This document shows positions 26,220-34,174 of a stretch of 64,000 nt of DNA, one piece after another; position 1 is the first letter of the stretch; the number at the start of each line of letters is the position of its first letter. Source of the stretch: JAJDXW01 sp965243335 (GTDB lineage Bacteria; Pseudomonadota; Gammaproteobacteria; HK1); contig OZ251545.1 in assembly GCA_965243335.1 (NCBI GenBank), positions 2,046,001 to 2,110,000 of the forward strand, written 5' to 3'. The notes beneath the pieces were generated by a model. It was given only the letters and a program-made list of their open reading frames with translations. It made no database searches and was not told the DNA's origin. A program made the translations under genes and the position numbers.

Positions 26220-27746
26220 CTACGCGGCATCGTCTTCGAACCAGGCGGCCCGGGCGGCCATGATGAGCCCGCCCGCACGTTCGGCCCCGATCCCGGTCAT
26301 CTCCACCAGCTCGTCCGTGGCAAGGTCGGCGAGATCGTCCCGGGAAACCACCCCCTGGGTGGCGAGGAGGCGCGCCAGATCGCCGTCCATCCCGTCGAGC
26401 TCGACGAGGTCCTGGTCGGGGATCCCGCCCCCGAGTTCCTCCTCGCGCGCGATCTCCTGGGTGACCAGCACGTCCCGCGCGCGGTCGCGCAGGGCGTCGA
26501 CGAGCTCCTCGTCGAACTCATCGACCTGCCGGAGCTCTTCGACCGGCACGTAGGCCACCTCGTCCACCCCGGTGAACCCCTCCTGGACGAGGATGCTGGC
26601 GACCTCCTCGTCCACCTCGAGGGCTTCCATGAACCCCTGGATCAGCCGGTCGGCGTTCGCCTCGTTCTTCTCCTCGGCCTCCGCCTCGGTCATGACGTTG
26701 AGGCTCCAGCCGGTGAGCTGCATGGCCAGACGCACGTTCTGGCCCCCGCGGCCGATGGCCTGGGCGAGCTGATCCTCGTCCACCGCGATGTCCATCGACC
26801 GGGCCTCTTCGTCCATCACGATGGACACCACTTCGGCCGGCGACATCGCCTTGATCACGTACTGGGCGGGGTTCTCGTCCCAGGGGATGATGTCCACCCG
26901 CTCTCCGGCGAGCTCGTTCGACACCGCCTGGACGCGCGAGCCCCGCATTCCCACGCACGCCCCGACGGGGTCGATGCGAGGGTCGAGGGATCGGACTCCG
27001 ATCTTCGCGCGGAGCCCCGGGTCGCGGGCCGCACCCATGATCTCGATGAGCCCCTCCCCGATCTCCGGCACTTCGATGCGGAACAGCTCCTTCAGCAGGT
27101 CCGGGGAGGTGCGGCTCACCTGGAGCTGGGGGCCGCGCGACTCGGGGGCCACCGCCTGGAGATATCCGCGAACCCGATCCCCCGCGCGCAGGGCCTCTTT
27201 CGGGATCAGCTCGTCGCGGGTGACGACCGCGTCCGCGTTCCCCCCGAGGTCGAGGATGACGTTCCCCCGGTCGAGGCGTTTCACGAACCCGGTGACCAGC
27301 TCTCCGACCCGGCCCTGGTAAGCCTCGACGATCTGCGCGCGTTCCGCCTCGCGCACCTTCTGCACGATGACCTGCTTGGCGGTCTGGGCGGCGATCCGGC
27401 CGAAGGACACCGACATCGGCTTCCGGACGTAGTCGCCGAGACCGATGCCGGGGTGATCGCCCGCCGCCTGGCTCAACCGCGCGTGCCGTTCCGGGTCGAA
27501 CTCGAACGGCTCCTCGTCGTCCTCGACCGGGACTTCCGCGTCATCGTCCGGGACCACCTGCCAGCGGCGATGGGTGGAGTACTCCCCGGTCCGGCGGTCG
27601 ATCGACACCTCCACGTCGATGTCCGCCGCGTGGCGGCGTTTCGTCGCGCTCGCGAGGGCCGCCTCGATCGCCTCGATCACGATCTCCGCATCGACCCCCT
27701 TCTCGTTCGACACCGATTCGACGACGGCCAGGATCTCCTTCGACAT
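26220..27746 (-). CDS. nusA: Transcription termination/antitermination factor NusA
   Basis: NusA binds RNA polymerase and modulates pausing, termination and antitermination. The 508-residue protein has an N-terminal polymerase-binding domain (ILAVVESVSNEKGVD), an S1 domain, two KH domains (GACVGMRGSRVQAV near 240 and IGRGGQNVRLA near 320) and two C-terminal acidic helix-hairpin repeats, as in E. coli. It starts 4 bases after rimP. NusA commonly regulates its own operon, which is relevant to the leader hairpin upstream of rimP. Confidence 0.98.
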   Translation of the reverse strand: MSKEILAVVESVSNEKGVDAEIVIEAIEAALASATKRRHAADIDVEVSIDRRTGEYSTHRRWQVVPDDDAEVPVEDDEEPFEFDPERHARLSQAAGDHPGIGLGDYVRKPMSVSFGRIAAQTAKQVIVQKVREAERAQIVEAYQGRVGELVTGFVKRLDRGNVILDLGGNADAVVTRDELIPKEALRAGDRVRGYLQAVAPESRGPQLQVSRTSPDLLKELFRIEVPEIGEGLIEIMGAARDPGLRAKIGVRSLDPRIDPVGACVGMRGSRVQAVSNELAGERVDIIPWDENPAQYVIKAMSPAEVVSIVMDEEARSMDIAVDEDQLAQAIGRGGQNVRLAMQLTGWSLNVMTEAEAEEKNEANADRLIQGFMEALEVDEEVASILVQEGFTGVDEVAYVPVEELRQVDEFDEELVDALRDRARDVLVTQEIAREEELGGGIPDQDLVELDGMDGDLARLLATQGVVSRDDLADLATDELVEMTGIGAERAGGLIMAARAAWFEDDAA

Positions 27747-27750
27747 CGAC

Positions 27751-28209
27751 TCATACCTCCGGGACGAGATTGGCGCTTCCGATCAGGTCGAGCGGAATGA
27801 GCCGTTCCTCGCCGCCCTCCCGGATCACGACGTTTCCCTCGCGCCGCCCGACGAGCCGGCCCTTCCATCCGCGGCGCCCGTCCAGGGGCTCGGTCGTGCG
27901 GAGACGCACCGGGCGGCCGGCGAACCGGGCGAAGTGATCCGCGCGGAGAAGGGGCCGGTCGAGCCCCGGCGACGAGACCTCGAGCGTCCAGGAATCCGGA
28001 ACGGGGTCCTCGACGTCGAGCACCGCGCCTATCTGGCGGCTCGCCGTCTCGCAGTCCCCGATGGTGATCCCGGCGGCGCGGTCGATGAACACGCGCAGCA
28101 CCGGGCAGGCTCCCGACTGCCCGAATTCGACCCCCACCAGCTCGTAGCCGAGCCCGGTGACCGAGGGCTCCAGGAGATCGCAGATCCGCCGTTCCCGGGA
28201 TGACATCAT
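27751..28209 (-). CDS. rimP: Ribosome maturation factor RimP
   Basis: RimP assists 30S assembly. The product is 152 residues from the ATG at 28209 (a second ATG follows directly): SSRERRICDLLEPSVTGLGYE, then GVEFGQSG, VFIDRAAGITIGDC and SSPGLDRPL, all family landmarks. The open frame continues upstream through the leader hairpin, but that part is not RimP-like. No close Shine-Dalgarno is seen; a GGAGGAG lies 13 bases before the start. Confidence 0.95.
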   Translation of the reverse strand: MMSSRERRICDLLEPSVTGLGYELVGVEFGQSGACPVLRVFIDRAAGITIGDCETASRQIGAVLDVEDPVPDSWTLEVSSPGLDRPLLRADHFARFAGRPVRLRTTEPLDGRRGWKGRLVGRREGNVVIREGGEERLIPLDLIGSANLVPEV

Positions 28210-28244
28210 TGCCGCCGCCGCGCTCCTCCACGCGCCCCGCCCAC

Positions 28245-28272
28245 AAACAAAAAGTGGGCGAACCGCCCACTT
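28245..28272 (-). terminator. Terminator-like hairpin in the rimP leader
   Basis: On the minus strand AAGTGGGCG (28272-28264) pairs perfectly with CGCCCACTT (28260-28252) over a GTT loop and runs into TTTGTTT. This has the form of an intrinsic terminator, 36 bases before the rimP start and about 100 nt downstream of the candidate promoter. It could attenuate the rimP-nusA-infB operon. It could also end read-through from the flavoprotein gene upstream. Confidence 0.7.
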
Positions 28273-28383
28273 CCCTCGTGCGCCGCCGCGCCGGCGGCGC
28301 CAATTTTCGCTCACCGCGAGCCGCCGCCCAGCCTTGCCGGGCGCACGGCGCGCCGGACGCGGGGCACGTCCGTCTGGGCGCGA

Positions 28384-28412
28384 AGTCTAGACGCGGCGGC
28401 GGGTCATATCAA
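28384..28412 (-). promoter_or_regulatory. Strong candidate sigma70 promoter for rimP-nusA-infB operon
   Basis: On the minus strand TTGATA (28412-28407), a 17-base spacer and TAGACT (28389-28384) form a good sigma70 promoter. Predicted transcription begins near 28377 and gives a leader of roughly 170 nt containing a terminator-like hairpin. Confidence 0.6.
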
Positions 28413-28502
28413 CCGCTTGTATTCCCGAGGGGTGTGCGCGGCGGGGATCTTCGCGGTCGGCACAGCCCCTTCTCCGCCCCGCTCGGCGCGGGGTCCCGGC
28501 GA

Positions 28503-29993
28503 TCACCCGGCCCTCGCGTACCGTGCGGCGGAACGTCCCGCGATGCGGCCGAAGACCGCCCCGGACACGAGGCCGGTCCCTCCGGGGTAGTTGAAGTGGA
28601 AGAGCCCCCCCACCATCTCGCCGCACGTGTAGAGCCCGGCCATCGGGCGCCAATCGGTCCCGAGCACCCGGGCGTGCTCGTCGATCGCGAGCCCCCCGAA
28701 GGTGAAGGTGATCCCGCCGGTGGCCGAGTAGGCGGTGAACGGCGGGTCGTCGAGCCGCAGCGCCCAATTCGACTTGGGGGGATCGATCCCGGAGGTCCCG
28801 AGCCCGTCGAGGGAGGTCGGATCGAAGCCGGCGGGGTCGCACGCGGCTTCGTTGTAGGCTTCGAGGGTGCGGATCGCCTGGCGCCGGTCGTCGACGTCGA
28901 GCTGCGCGACCAGCCCCTCGAGGGTGTCCGCGGTGATCGGGTCGCTCGTACGGTAGCGGGGCTCCAGCAGGTGGACCGTCTTCCGGTCGAATATCTGCCA
29001 GGCGAGCGACCCCGGCTGGCGCAGGATCTCGCCGCCGTACTTCGCGTAGGTGTAGAGCCCGAGGTCTTCCCCCTCGTCCACGAACCGGCGCCCCGCCCGA
29101 TTCAGCATCACCCCGAACGGGTAGGACAGGCGGTTGCTCTTGTCGGTCCGCTTGCGGTCGGCGAAGTCCGGCCACTCGTTGCTGATCGGGGTGGAGTGCC
29201 GCCCGCTCCACTGTCCGCGGGGAAGGGCTCCCGCGTCGATCGCCATGCGAAGCCCGTCGCCCTGGTTGTGGGCCGTGCCCCGGACCTTGGCATGGTCCCA
29301 GGGGGCGCCGAGGTACTGGGCGCGCCACTGCGCGTTCGCCTCGAAGCCGCCGCAGGCGAGGATCACCGCGCCCGCGCTCAGCTCCTCGAGGCCCGCCGGG
29401 GTCTGCGCCCGCACCCCGGCAATGCGGCCGCGTCGGTCCCGGACGAGGCCGACCGCTCCGGTCTCGTAGCGGACCGCGACCCCGTTCGCCTGCGTCCGTG
29501 CGAACCAACTCCGGGAGAGCCCCACCCCCTCCTGGCGGGCGCGGACGATGGCTCCCTTCTGGAACTTCACCCGGTTGCCCACCCGGATGCCGGCGAGGGT
29601 CACCGCCGCCTCCATCGGGATCCCGCCCGTCTCGTACATCCACCGGATGGTCTCGTAGGAATTCCCGATGAGGATCCGCGCGAGGGTCGGGTCGGCGCGG
29701 CCCGCGGTCACCCTCCGCAGGTCGGACTGGAAATCTTCCTCGGTGTAGGGCTCGACGTTGTCGAAGAAGCCGGGAAGCCGGGCTTCCACGTCCGGCAGCA
29801 GCGGCTCGAGGGCGCGCGGCGCCCCGAACGCGATCCGCAGCAGCCCGCCGCTGAAGTAGGTGTTGCCGCCCCGCTCCGGCTCGGACGCCTTCTCGAGCAC
29901 GACGACCCGATCCGCGCCTTCCTCGCGGGCGGAGTTGGCGGCGGCGAGCGCGGCGTTGCCCGCTCCCACGACGATGACGTCAAAGTCCGGCAT
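28503..29993 (-). CDS. FAD-dependent dehydrogenase, TcuA/fumarate-reductase-flavoprotein family
   Basis: The 496-residue flavoprotein has an N-terminal FAD fold VIVVGAGNAALAAANSA and a GGNTYFSGGLLR segment near residue 43. A C-terminal YPGGTGLVSGAVFGRIAG segment follows. This matches tricarballylate dehydrogenase TcuA and related soluble fumarate-reductase-like enzymes that oxidise small tricarboxylates. No tcuB or tcuC partner is present, so the substrate is open. It lies alone between tRNA-Thr and the rimP promoter on the minus strand. Confidence 0.82.
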   Translation of the reverse strand: MPDFDVIVVGAGNAALAAANSAREEGADRVVVLEKASEPERGGNTYFSGGLLRIAFGAPRALEPLLPDVEARLPGFFDNVEPYTEEDFQSDLRRVTAGRADPTLARILIGNSYETIRWMYETGGIPMEAAVTLAGIRVGNRVKFQKGAIVRARQEGVGLSRSWFARTQANGVAVRYETGAVGLVRDRRGRIAGVRAQTPAGLEELSAGAVILACGGFEANAQWRAQYLGAPWDHAKVRGTAHNQGDGLRMAIDAGALPRGQWSGRHSTPISNEWPDFADRKRTDKSNRLSYPFGVMLNRAGRRFVDEGEDLGLYTYAKYGGEILRQPGSLAWQIFDRKTVHLLEPRYRTSDPITADTLEGLVAQLDVDDRRQAIRTLEAYNEAACDPAGFDPTSLDGLGTSGIDPPKSNWALRLDDPPFTAYSATGGITFTFGGLAIDEHARVLGTDWRPMAGLYTCGEMVGGLFHFNYPGGTGLVSGAVFGRIAGRSAARYARAG

Positions 29994-30067
29994 TCTGGAT
30001 CACTTCCGGGGTGGTGGCGCGCCGTTTCCAGCTCTCGGCTGAAGCGCCCGTAACTTGCTGAAACTTC

Positions 30068-30143
30068 TGGTGCCGGTGCGCGGATTCGAACCGCGGACCT
30101 ACTGATTACGAATCAGTTGCTCTGCCGACTGAGCTACACCGGC
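30068..30143 (-). tRNA. tRNA-Thr (anticodon CGT)
   Basis: On the minus strand the acceptor GCCGGTG pairs with CACCGGC. The D arm AGCTCAGTCGGCAGAGC, the anticodon stem CTGAT/ATCAG around loop TTCGTAA, and the T arm CGCGGTTCGAATCCGCG are all in place. CCA is encoded at the 3' end (30070-30068). The anticodon CGT reads ACG (Thr). It lies between lspA and the TcuA-like gene. Confidence 0.97.
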
Positions 30144-30229
30144 CGCCGCTCGCCATTATACGGAACGGACGCCCTCCCCTGCCGCGCCTTCGCCGCTGGC
30201 GGGGGCCGCGCCCCATCCCCCCCGGAACG

Positions 30230-30739
30230 TCAACGCGGGCGGCGCGGCGCGCCCTCCCTCGCATCGCCGAAGAAGGAGACGAGGATCAGGATCGCGGCGC
30301 CGACCGAGATCGCCGCGTCGGCGACGTTGAACGCCGGCCAGTGGAACCGGCCGTAGTACACGTCGACGAAGTCCACCACCGCCCCGCGCGCGATCCGGTC
30401 CCAGAGGTTTCCGAGCGCGCCGCCGAGCACGAGGGAGAGCCCGGCCGGAAGCCAGCCGCCCGAGCGCGCGGCCCGCCGCAGCCACACCGCGACCCCCCCC
30501 GAGATCACGACCCCGGCGGCGATGAAGAACCATCGCTGCCAGCCGCCGGCCTGGGAGAGGAGTCCGAACGCCGCGCCGGGATTGTGCACCAGAACCAGGT
30601 TCAGCCAGGGCAGGAGCGCGACCTCGTCCTTCAGGGCCGCGAGCGCCCACTCCTTCGTGAGCTGGTCGACGGCCGCCAGCCCCGCCGCCCCGGCCAGCCA
30701 TGCCGCGAACGCGCGCCGCCCCGTCCCCCCGGCGGCCAC
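30230..30739 (-). CDS. lspA: Lipoprotein signal peptidase
   Basis: LspA is the inner-membrane aspartic protease that cleaves prolipoprotein signal peptides. A GTG at 30739 gives 169 residues with four membrane helices. DQLTKEWAL near the N-terminus, HNPGAAFGLL, GNLWDRIARGAVVDF and FNVADAAI carry the conserved Asn and the two catalytic Asp. The start is 5 bases after the ribF stop. In most gammaproteobacteria ileS separates ribF from lspA; here it is absent. Confidence 0.94.
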   Translation of the reverse strand: MAAGGTGRRAFAAWLAGAAGLAAVDQLTKEWALAALKDEVALLPWLNLVLVHNPGAAFGLLSQAGGWQRWFFIAAGVVISGGVAVWLRRAARSGGWLPAGLSLVLGGALGNLWDRIARGAVVDFVDVYYGRFHWPAFNVADAAISVGAAILILVSFFGDAREGAPRRPR

Positions 30740-30743
30740 CGTC

Positions 30744-31685
30744 TCAACCGAGCATCTGGGCGGCGAAGAACTCGCGCGCGGACTTCGCGTCGAGGGCGAT
30801 CTGCCGACGGAGCGCGTCGAGGGACTCGAAGCGCCGCTCCTCGCGCAGCCGGGAGAAGAACTCGACCTCCGCGTAGCGGCCGTAGATATCCCCCGAGAAC
30901 CCGAGCAGGTGCGCTTCGAGCCGGCGTTCGGCGCCGCCCACCGTCGGTCGGACCCCGACGTTGGCGACGCCGGGAAGCGAGGGGTCCCGGCCGTCGAGCC
31001 GCACCCCGACGGTGAAGACCCCGGAGATGGGGCAGACGGGGCGGCGAAGGGCAAAGTTGGCGGTCGGGAACCCGAGGCCGGCCCCGAGATGGCGACCGTG
31101 GCGGACCCGCCCGGACACGCTGAAGCGCCGGCCGAGGAGCGGGACCACCGCGTCGAGCCAGCCGACCGCAAGCATGTTGCGGATCCGGGTGCTGCTGACC
31201 CGGTCCCCCTCGATCCGGTAGGTGTCGCGACGATGGACGTTGAACCCGTGGGCCGACCCGGCCGCGCGCAGCAGCTCGACGTCCCCCTCCGCGTGGTGGC
31301 CGAAGCGGAAGTCGTCGCCGACGACGAGATGCCGGACCCCCAGCCTGGCGGCCAGCAGGTCCTCGATGAACGCCCGCGCCGGTATCGCAGCGAACCGCTC
31401 GTCGAAGCGCACGCAGAGCACCCGGTCGACCGGGGTCGTCCGCAGGGCCTGCATCTTCTCCCGAAACCCGGTGATCCGGGCCGGGGTCACCAGGTAGTCG
31501 AGCACCTCCTGCGGGTGCGGCTCGAAGACCATCAGCATCGAAGGTAGGTTGAAGTCCTCCCCGAGCAGCGCCAAGCGCTCCAGAAGCGCCCGGTGCCCGA
31601 CGTGGACCCCGTCGAACACGCCGATGGTGAGCACGCAGCCGCGGTGGCGGGGGCGAAGGTTGTGCAGGCCGCGGATGAGCTCCAA
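30744..31685 (-). CDS. ribF: Bifunctional riboflavin kinase / FMN adenylyltransferase
   Basis: RibF converts riboflavin to FMN and then FAD. The product is 313 residues from a TTG at 31685 (MELIRGLHNLRPRHRG), which matches the family start. The N-terminal adenylyltransferase shows IGVFDGVHVGHRAL, and the C-terminal kinase shows GLGFPTANF near 200 and a later FLRDEERFESLD-like helix. GGAGCG lies 8 bases before the start. It follows murJ by 131 bases. Confidence 0.95.
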   Translation of the reverse strand: MELIRGLHNLRPRHRGCVLTIGVFDGVHVGHRALLERLALLGEDFNLPSMLMVFEPHPQEVLDYLVTPARITGFREKMQALRTTPVDRVLCVRFDERFAAIPARAFIEDLLAARLGVRHLVVGDDFRFGHHAEGDVELLRAAGSAHGFNVHRRDTYRIEGDRVSSTRIRNMLAVGWLDAVVPLLGRRFSVSGRVRHGRHLGAGLGFPTANFALRRPVCPISGVFTVGVRLDGRDPSLPGVANVGVRPTVGGAERRLEAHLLGFSGDIYGRYAEVEFFSRLREERRFESLDALRRQIALDAKSAREFFAAQMLG

Positions 31686-31816
31686 GACGTGTTCGCTCCG
31701 TTGCCGTCGCGGCCGATCCGCGGGCCGCCGCCGCCCTTCCCTCCCCCGGTGCGCGGGCGCCGCCCCCGGAAGCGTCCTTCGGAAGGGCCGGAGGCCGTGC
31801 GGGCGGCGCCGGGAGA

Positions 31817-33382
31817 TTATACGGTCGGCGGCGCGGGGCCGGCCGTCGGCCGCAGGAAGTGCCGGGGCCGCAGGCCGCTCGCCGCGAGCGCTCCGAACCA
31901 GGCGCCGGCCCCCGCCGCCACGAGGCCGCCGAGCAGCGCCGCCCGTCCGAGTCCGGTGCGGGTCATCCAGTCTTCCGGCGGTCCGGCGAGCCAGACGAGG
32001 ACCAGGGCCATCACGGCCGCGGCGAAGCCGGCCTGGGCGAGCAGCCGCCGCCAGCCGGGCCGCGGGCGGTAGACCCCGCCGCCCCGGAGGCTCTTCAGGA
32101 GGAGCGCGGCGTTCAGCCAGGCCGCGAGGGAGCTCGCGAGGGCGAGCCCCGCGTGGGCCAAGGGGCCGACGAGCAGCAGGTTGAACACGACGTTCGCGAC
32201 CATCGCGATCACCGCGACCCGCACCGGGATGCGCATCTCCTGGCGGGAGTGGAACCCGGCCGCCAGCACCTTGACGGCCACGAAGGCCACGAGTCCTGAA
32301 GCGTAGGCGGAAAGGCTGAGCGCCGACATGCGGACCGCATGCGGCCCGAACTCGCCGTACTGGAACACGGTGGCGATCATCGGCACGGCGAGGAGCGAGA
32401 GGCCGAGGGCGGCGGGTACGGCGATCACCAGGACGAGCCGCAGGGCCCAGTCCAGGGTCGCCTGGAAGCCGCCCTCGTCGTTCTCCGCATGGCGGGCCGC
32501 GAGGCTCGGGAGCGCCACGGTGGCGAGGGCGACCCCGAACACCCCGAGCGGGAACTCCATGAGCCGGTCGGAGTAGTACAGCCACGAGATGCTGCCGGTG
32601 GCGAGATACGACGCGAACTGGGTGTCGACGAGCAGGTTCACCTGGGCGACGGACACCCCGAGCACCGCGGGAACGATGAGTCGGACGATGCGGCGCACGC
32701 CCTCGTGGGCGCGCCGGAGCCGCGGCCGGACGAGCATCCGGATGCGCCACAGGAACGGGAGCTGGAACGCGAGCTGCGCCGCCCCGCCGGCGAGCACCCC
32801 CCACGCGAGGGCGGTGACCGGCTCGTCGAGCCGCGGCGCGAGGAAGACGGCGGCGGCGATGAGCGCCAGGTTGAGCAGGCTCGGGGTGATCGCGGGAACC
32901 CCGAAACGGCCCCAGGTGTTGAGGATCCCGCCGGCGAACGCGGTCAGCGAGATGAACAGGAGATAGGGAAAGGTCAGGCGCAGCAGCGAGCCCGCGAGCG
33001 CGGCCTGGTCCGGCTCCCCGGCGAAGCCGGAGGCGAATACGTAGACCAGGACGGGCGCGGCGATGATCCCCGCCGCGGTGACCGCGAGCAGCACGGCGGC
33101 GAGGGTCCCCGCCACGTGCCCCACGAGGTCCCGTACCTCCTCCTCGCTCCGCGCCGCCCGGTACTCGCCGAGCACCGGGACGAAGGCATGGGAGAAGGCC
33201 CCTTCCCCGAACAGGCGGCGAAAGAAGTTCGGGATCCGGAAGGCGACGAAGAACGTGTCCGCGCTCGCGCCGGCCCCGAACGCGGACGCGATGACCACGT
33301 CCCGCACCAGCCCGAGCACCCGGGACACCAGGGTCCCTGCCCCGGTCGAGAAGACCGCCCGGAGCATCTTCGAGGGGTTCAC
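31817..33382 (-). CDS. murJ: Lipid II flippase MurJ
   Basis: MurJ flips lipid II across the inner membrane for peptidoglycan synthesis. The 521-residue product from GTG 33382 has about 14 hydrophobic segments and the family markers VSRVLGLVRDVVIASAFG, ADTFFVAFRIPNFFRRLFGEGAFSHAF (cut) and YSDRLMEFPLGVFGVAL. A TTG at 33403 would add seven residues. It heads a murJ-ribF-lspA unit with repeat-rich intergenic DNA upstream. Confidence 0.95.
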   Translation of the reverse strand: MNPSKMLRAVFSTGAGTLVSRVLGLVRDVVIASAFGAGASADTFFVAFRIPNFFRRLFGEGAFSHAFVPVLGEYRAARSEEEVRDLVGHVAGTLAAVLLAVTAAGIIAAPVLVYVFASGFAGEPDQAALAGSLLRLTFPYLLFISLTAFAGGILNTWGRFGVPAITPSLLNLALIAAAVFLAPRLDEPVTALAWGVLAGGAAQLAFQLPFLWRIRMLVRPRLRRAHEGVRRIVRLIVPAVLGVSVAQVNLLVDTQFASYLATGSISWLYYSDRLMEFPLGVFGVALATVALPSLAARHAENDEGGFQATLDWALRLVLVIAVPAALGLSLLAVPMIATVFQYGEFGPHAVRMSALSLSAYASGLVAFVAVKVLAAGFHSRQEMRIPVRVAVIAMVANVVFNLLLVGPLAHAGLALASSLAAWLNAALLLKSLRGGGVYRPRPGWRRLLAQAGFAAAVMALVLVWLAGPPEDWMTRTGLGRAALLGGLVAAGAGAWFGALAASGLRPRHFLRPTAGPAPPTV

Positions 33383-33582
33383 CGGCCGCCGCCCGCCCGC
33401 CAAGGCCGACCGGTTCTCTCGAAGCTCAACAACGAATTCAGGAAATTACGCTCACATGGAGACCTGTAGCCAAATCTGGACGTTTGCCGGGAGGCGTCGC
33501 TCGGAACGACGGGCCGCGCCGAGCGGAGGCGGTTCCGAAGGACGGGGGGCGGTCGATCCCGGCTCGCTCCGAAGCCCGGGTG

Positions 33583-33752
33583 CTGTTCATAAGCTATTGA
33601 TACAGGGAGAGTAGAGAGGGAGGCGAGATATTTTTTACCCCACCGGGACGGCGTTTGCGCGGGCGCTCCTGGGAACGCTTGTGTCCCGCCCGCATTTTTG
33701 TTCACGGGCGCTTCACACCCCCGTGCGGGCGAGACACAAGCGTTCCCAGGAC
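33583..33752 (+). repeat. Composite dispersed repeat, copy B (internally deleted)
   Basis: It begins TTCATAAGCTATTGATAC, then ACCCCACCGGGACGGCG, and jumps directly to the palindrome CTGGGAACGCTTGTGTCCCG / GAGACACAAGCGTTCCCAGG (33668-33750). The centre GGGCGCTTCAC is shared with copies A and D. The GGTCGGTTCGAGGGGC and GGATTTCACCC blocks found in copies A and C are missing here. Confidence 0.85.
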
Positions 33753-33834
33753 ACCCACGTTCCCGCGGACGCGCCCGCGAGAGGTATGCTTGGCTAAGAT
33801 CCCCACCGTGCACACGCCTCGCTCCCCTGGAGCG

Positions 33835-33864
33835 TTGATCCCTCCGCGCCGGAGGCGCGATAAT
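33835..33864 (+). promoter_or_regulatory. Candidate promoter for rpsT with palindromic spacer
   Basis: TTGATC at 33835-33840 and GATAAT at 33859-33864 are separated by 18 bases. The spacer holds a perfect inverted repeat CCTCCG-CGC-CGGAGG (33841-33855), which could be an operator or chance symmetry. Confidence 0.5.
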
Positions 33865-33904
33865 CGCCGGCCGACCCCGGACCCGACAGGAGCGTTCCCC
33901 CACC

Positions 33905-34168
33905 GTGGCCAATTCAGCACAAGCGAGGAAGCGCGGGCGCCAGAACGAGACGCGGCGGCGGCGCAACCAGTCCGCCCGGTCCCGCTTCCGGACGTCCCTC
34001 AAGAAGGTGATCCGCGCGATCCGGGACGGAGACCGGGAGGCGGCCGCGGAGATGTACCGGGATGCGGTTCCCGCCATCGACCGGGCGGCGGGCCGGGGCC
34101 TCATTCACCGGAACAAGGCGGCCCGCCACAAGAAGCGGCTGAACGCCCGCATCCGCGCCCTCGCGTGA
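33905..34168 (+). CDS. rpsT: 30S ribosomal protein S20
   Basis: The 87-residue protein is highly basic and begins MANSAQARKRGRQNETRRRR, the S20 signature, from a GTG start. DGDREAAAEMYRDAVPAIDR and LIHRNKAARHKKRLNARI complete the family pattern. AGGAGCG precedes the GTG by about 10 bases. It is convergent with proB, whose stop lies only 7 bases beyond. Confidence 0.97.
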   Translation: MANSAQARKRGRQNETRRRRNQSARSRFRTSLKKVIRAIRDGDREAAAEMYRDAVPAIDRAAGRGLIHRNKAARHKKRLNARIRALA

Positions 34169-34174
34169 GCGCCC

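Larger units (their letters stand above)
33383..33904. other. Intergenic stretch between murJ and rpsT
   Basis: This 522-base gap contains a degenerate GC-rich segment (33460-33580), partial copy B of the composite repeat (33583-33750) and the rpsT promoter region (33835-33864). No gene is supported. Confidence 0.6.

Noticed and set aside
28288..28380. Further GC-rich inverted repeats in the rimP leader
   Set aside because: At this base composition short GC palindromes are expected by chance; only the hairpin with a T tract was kept.
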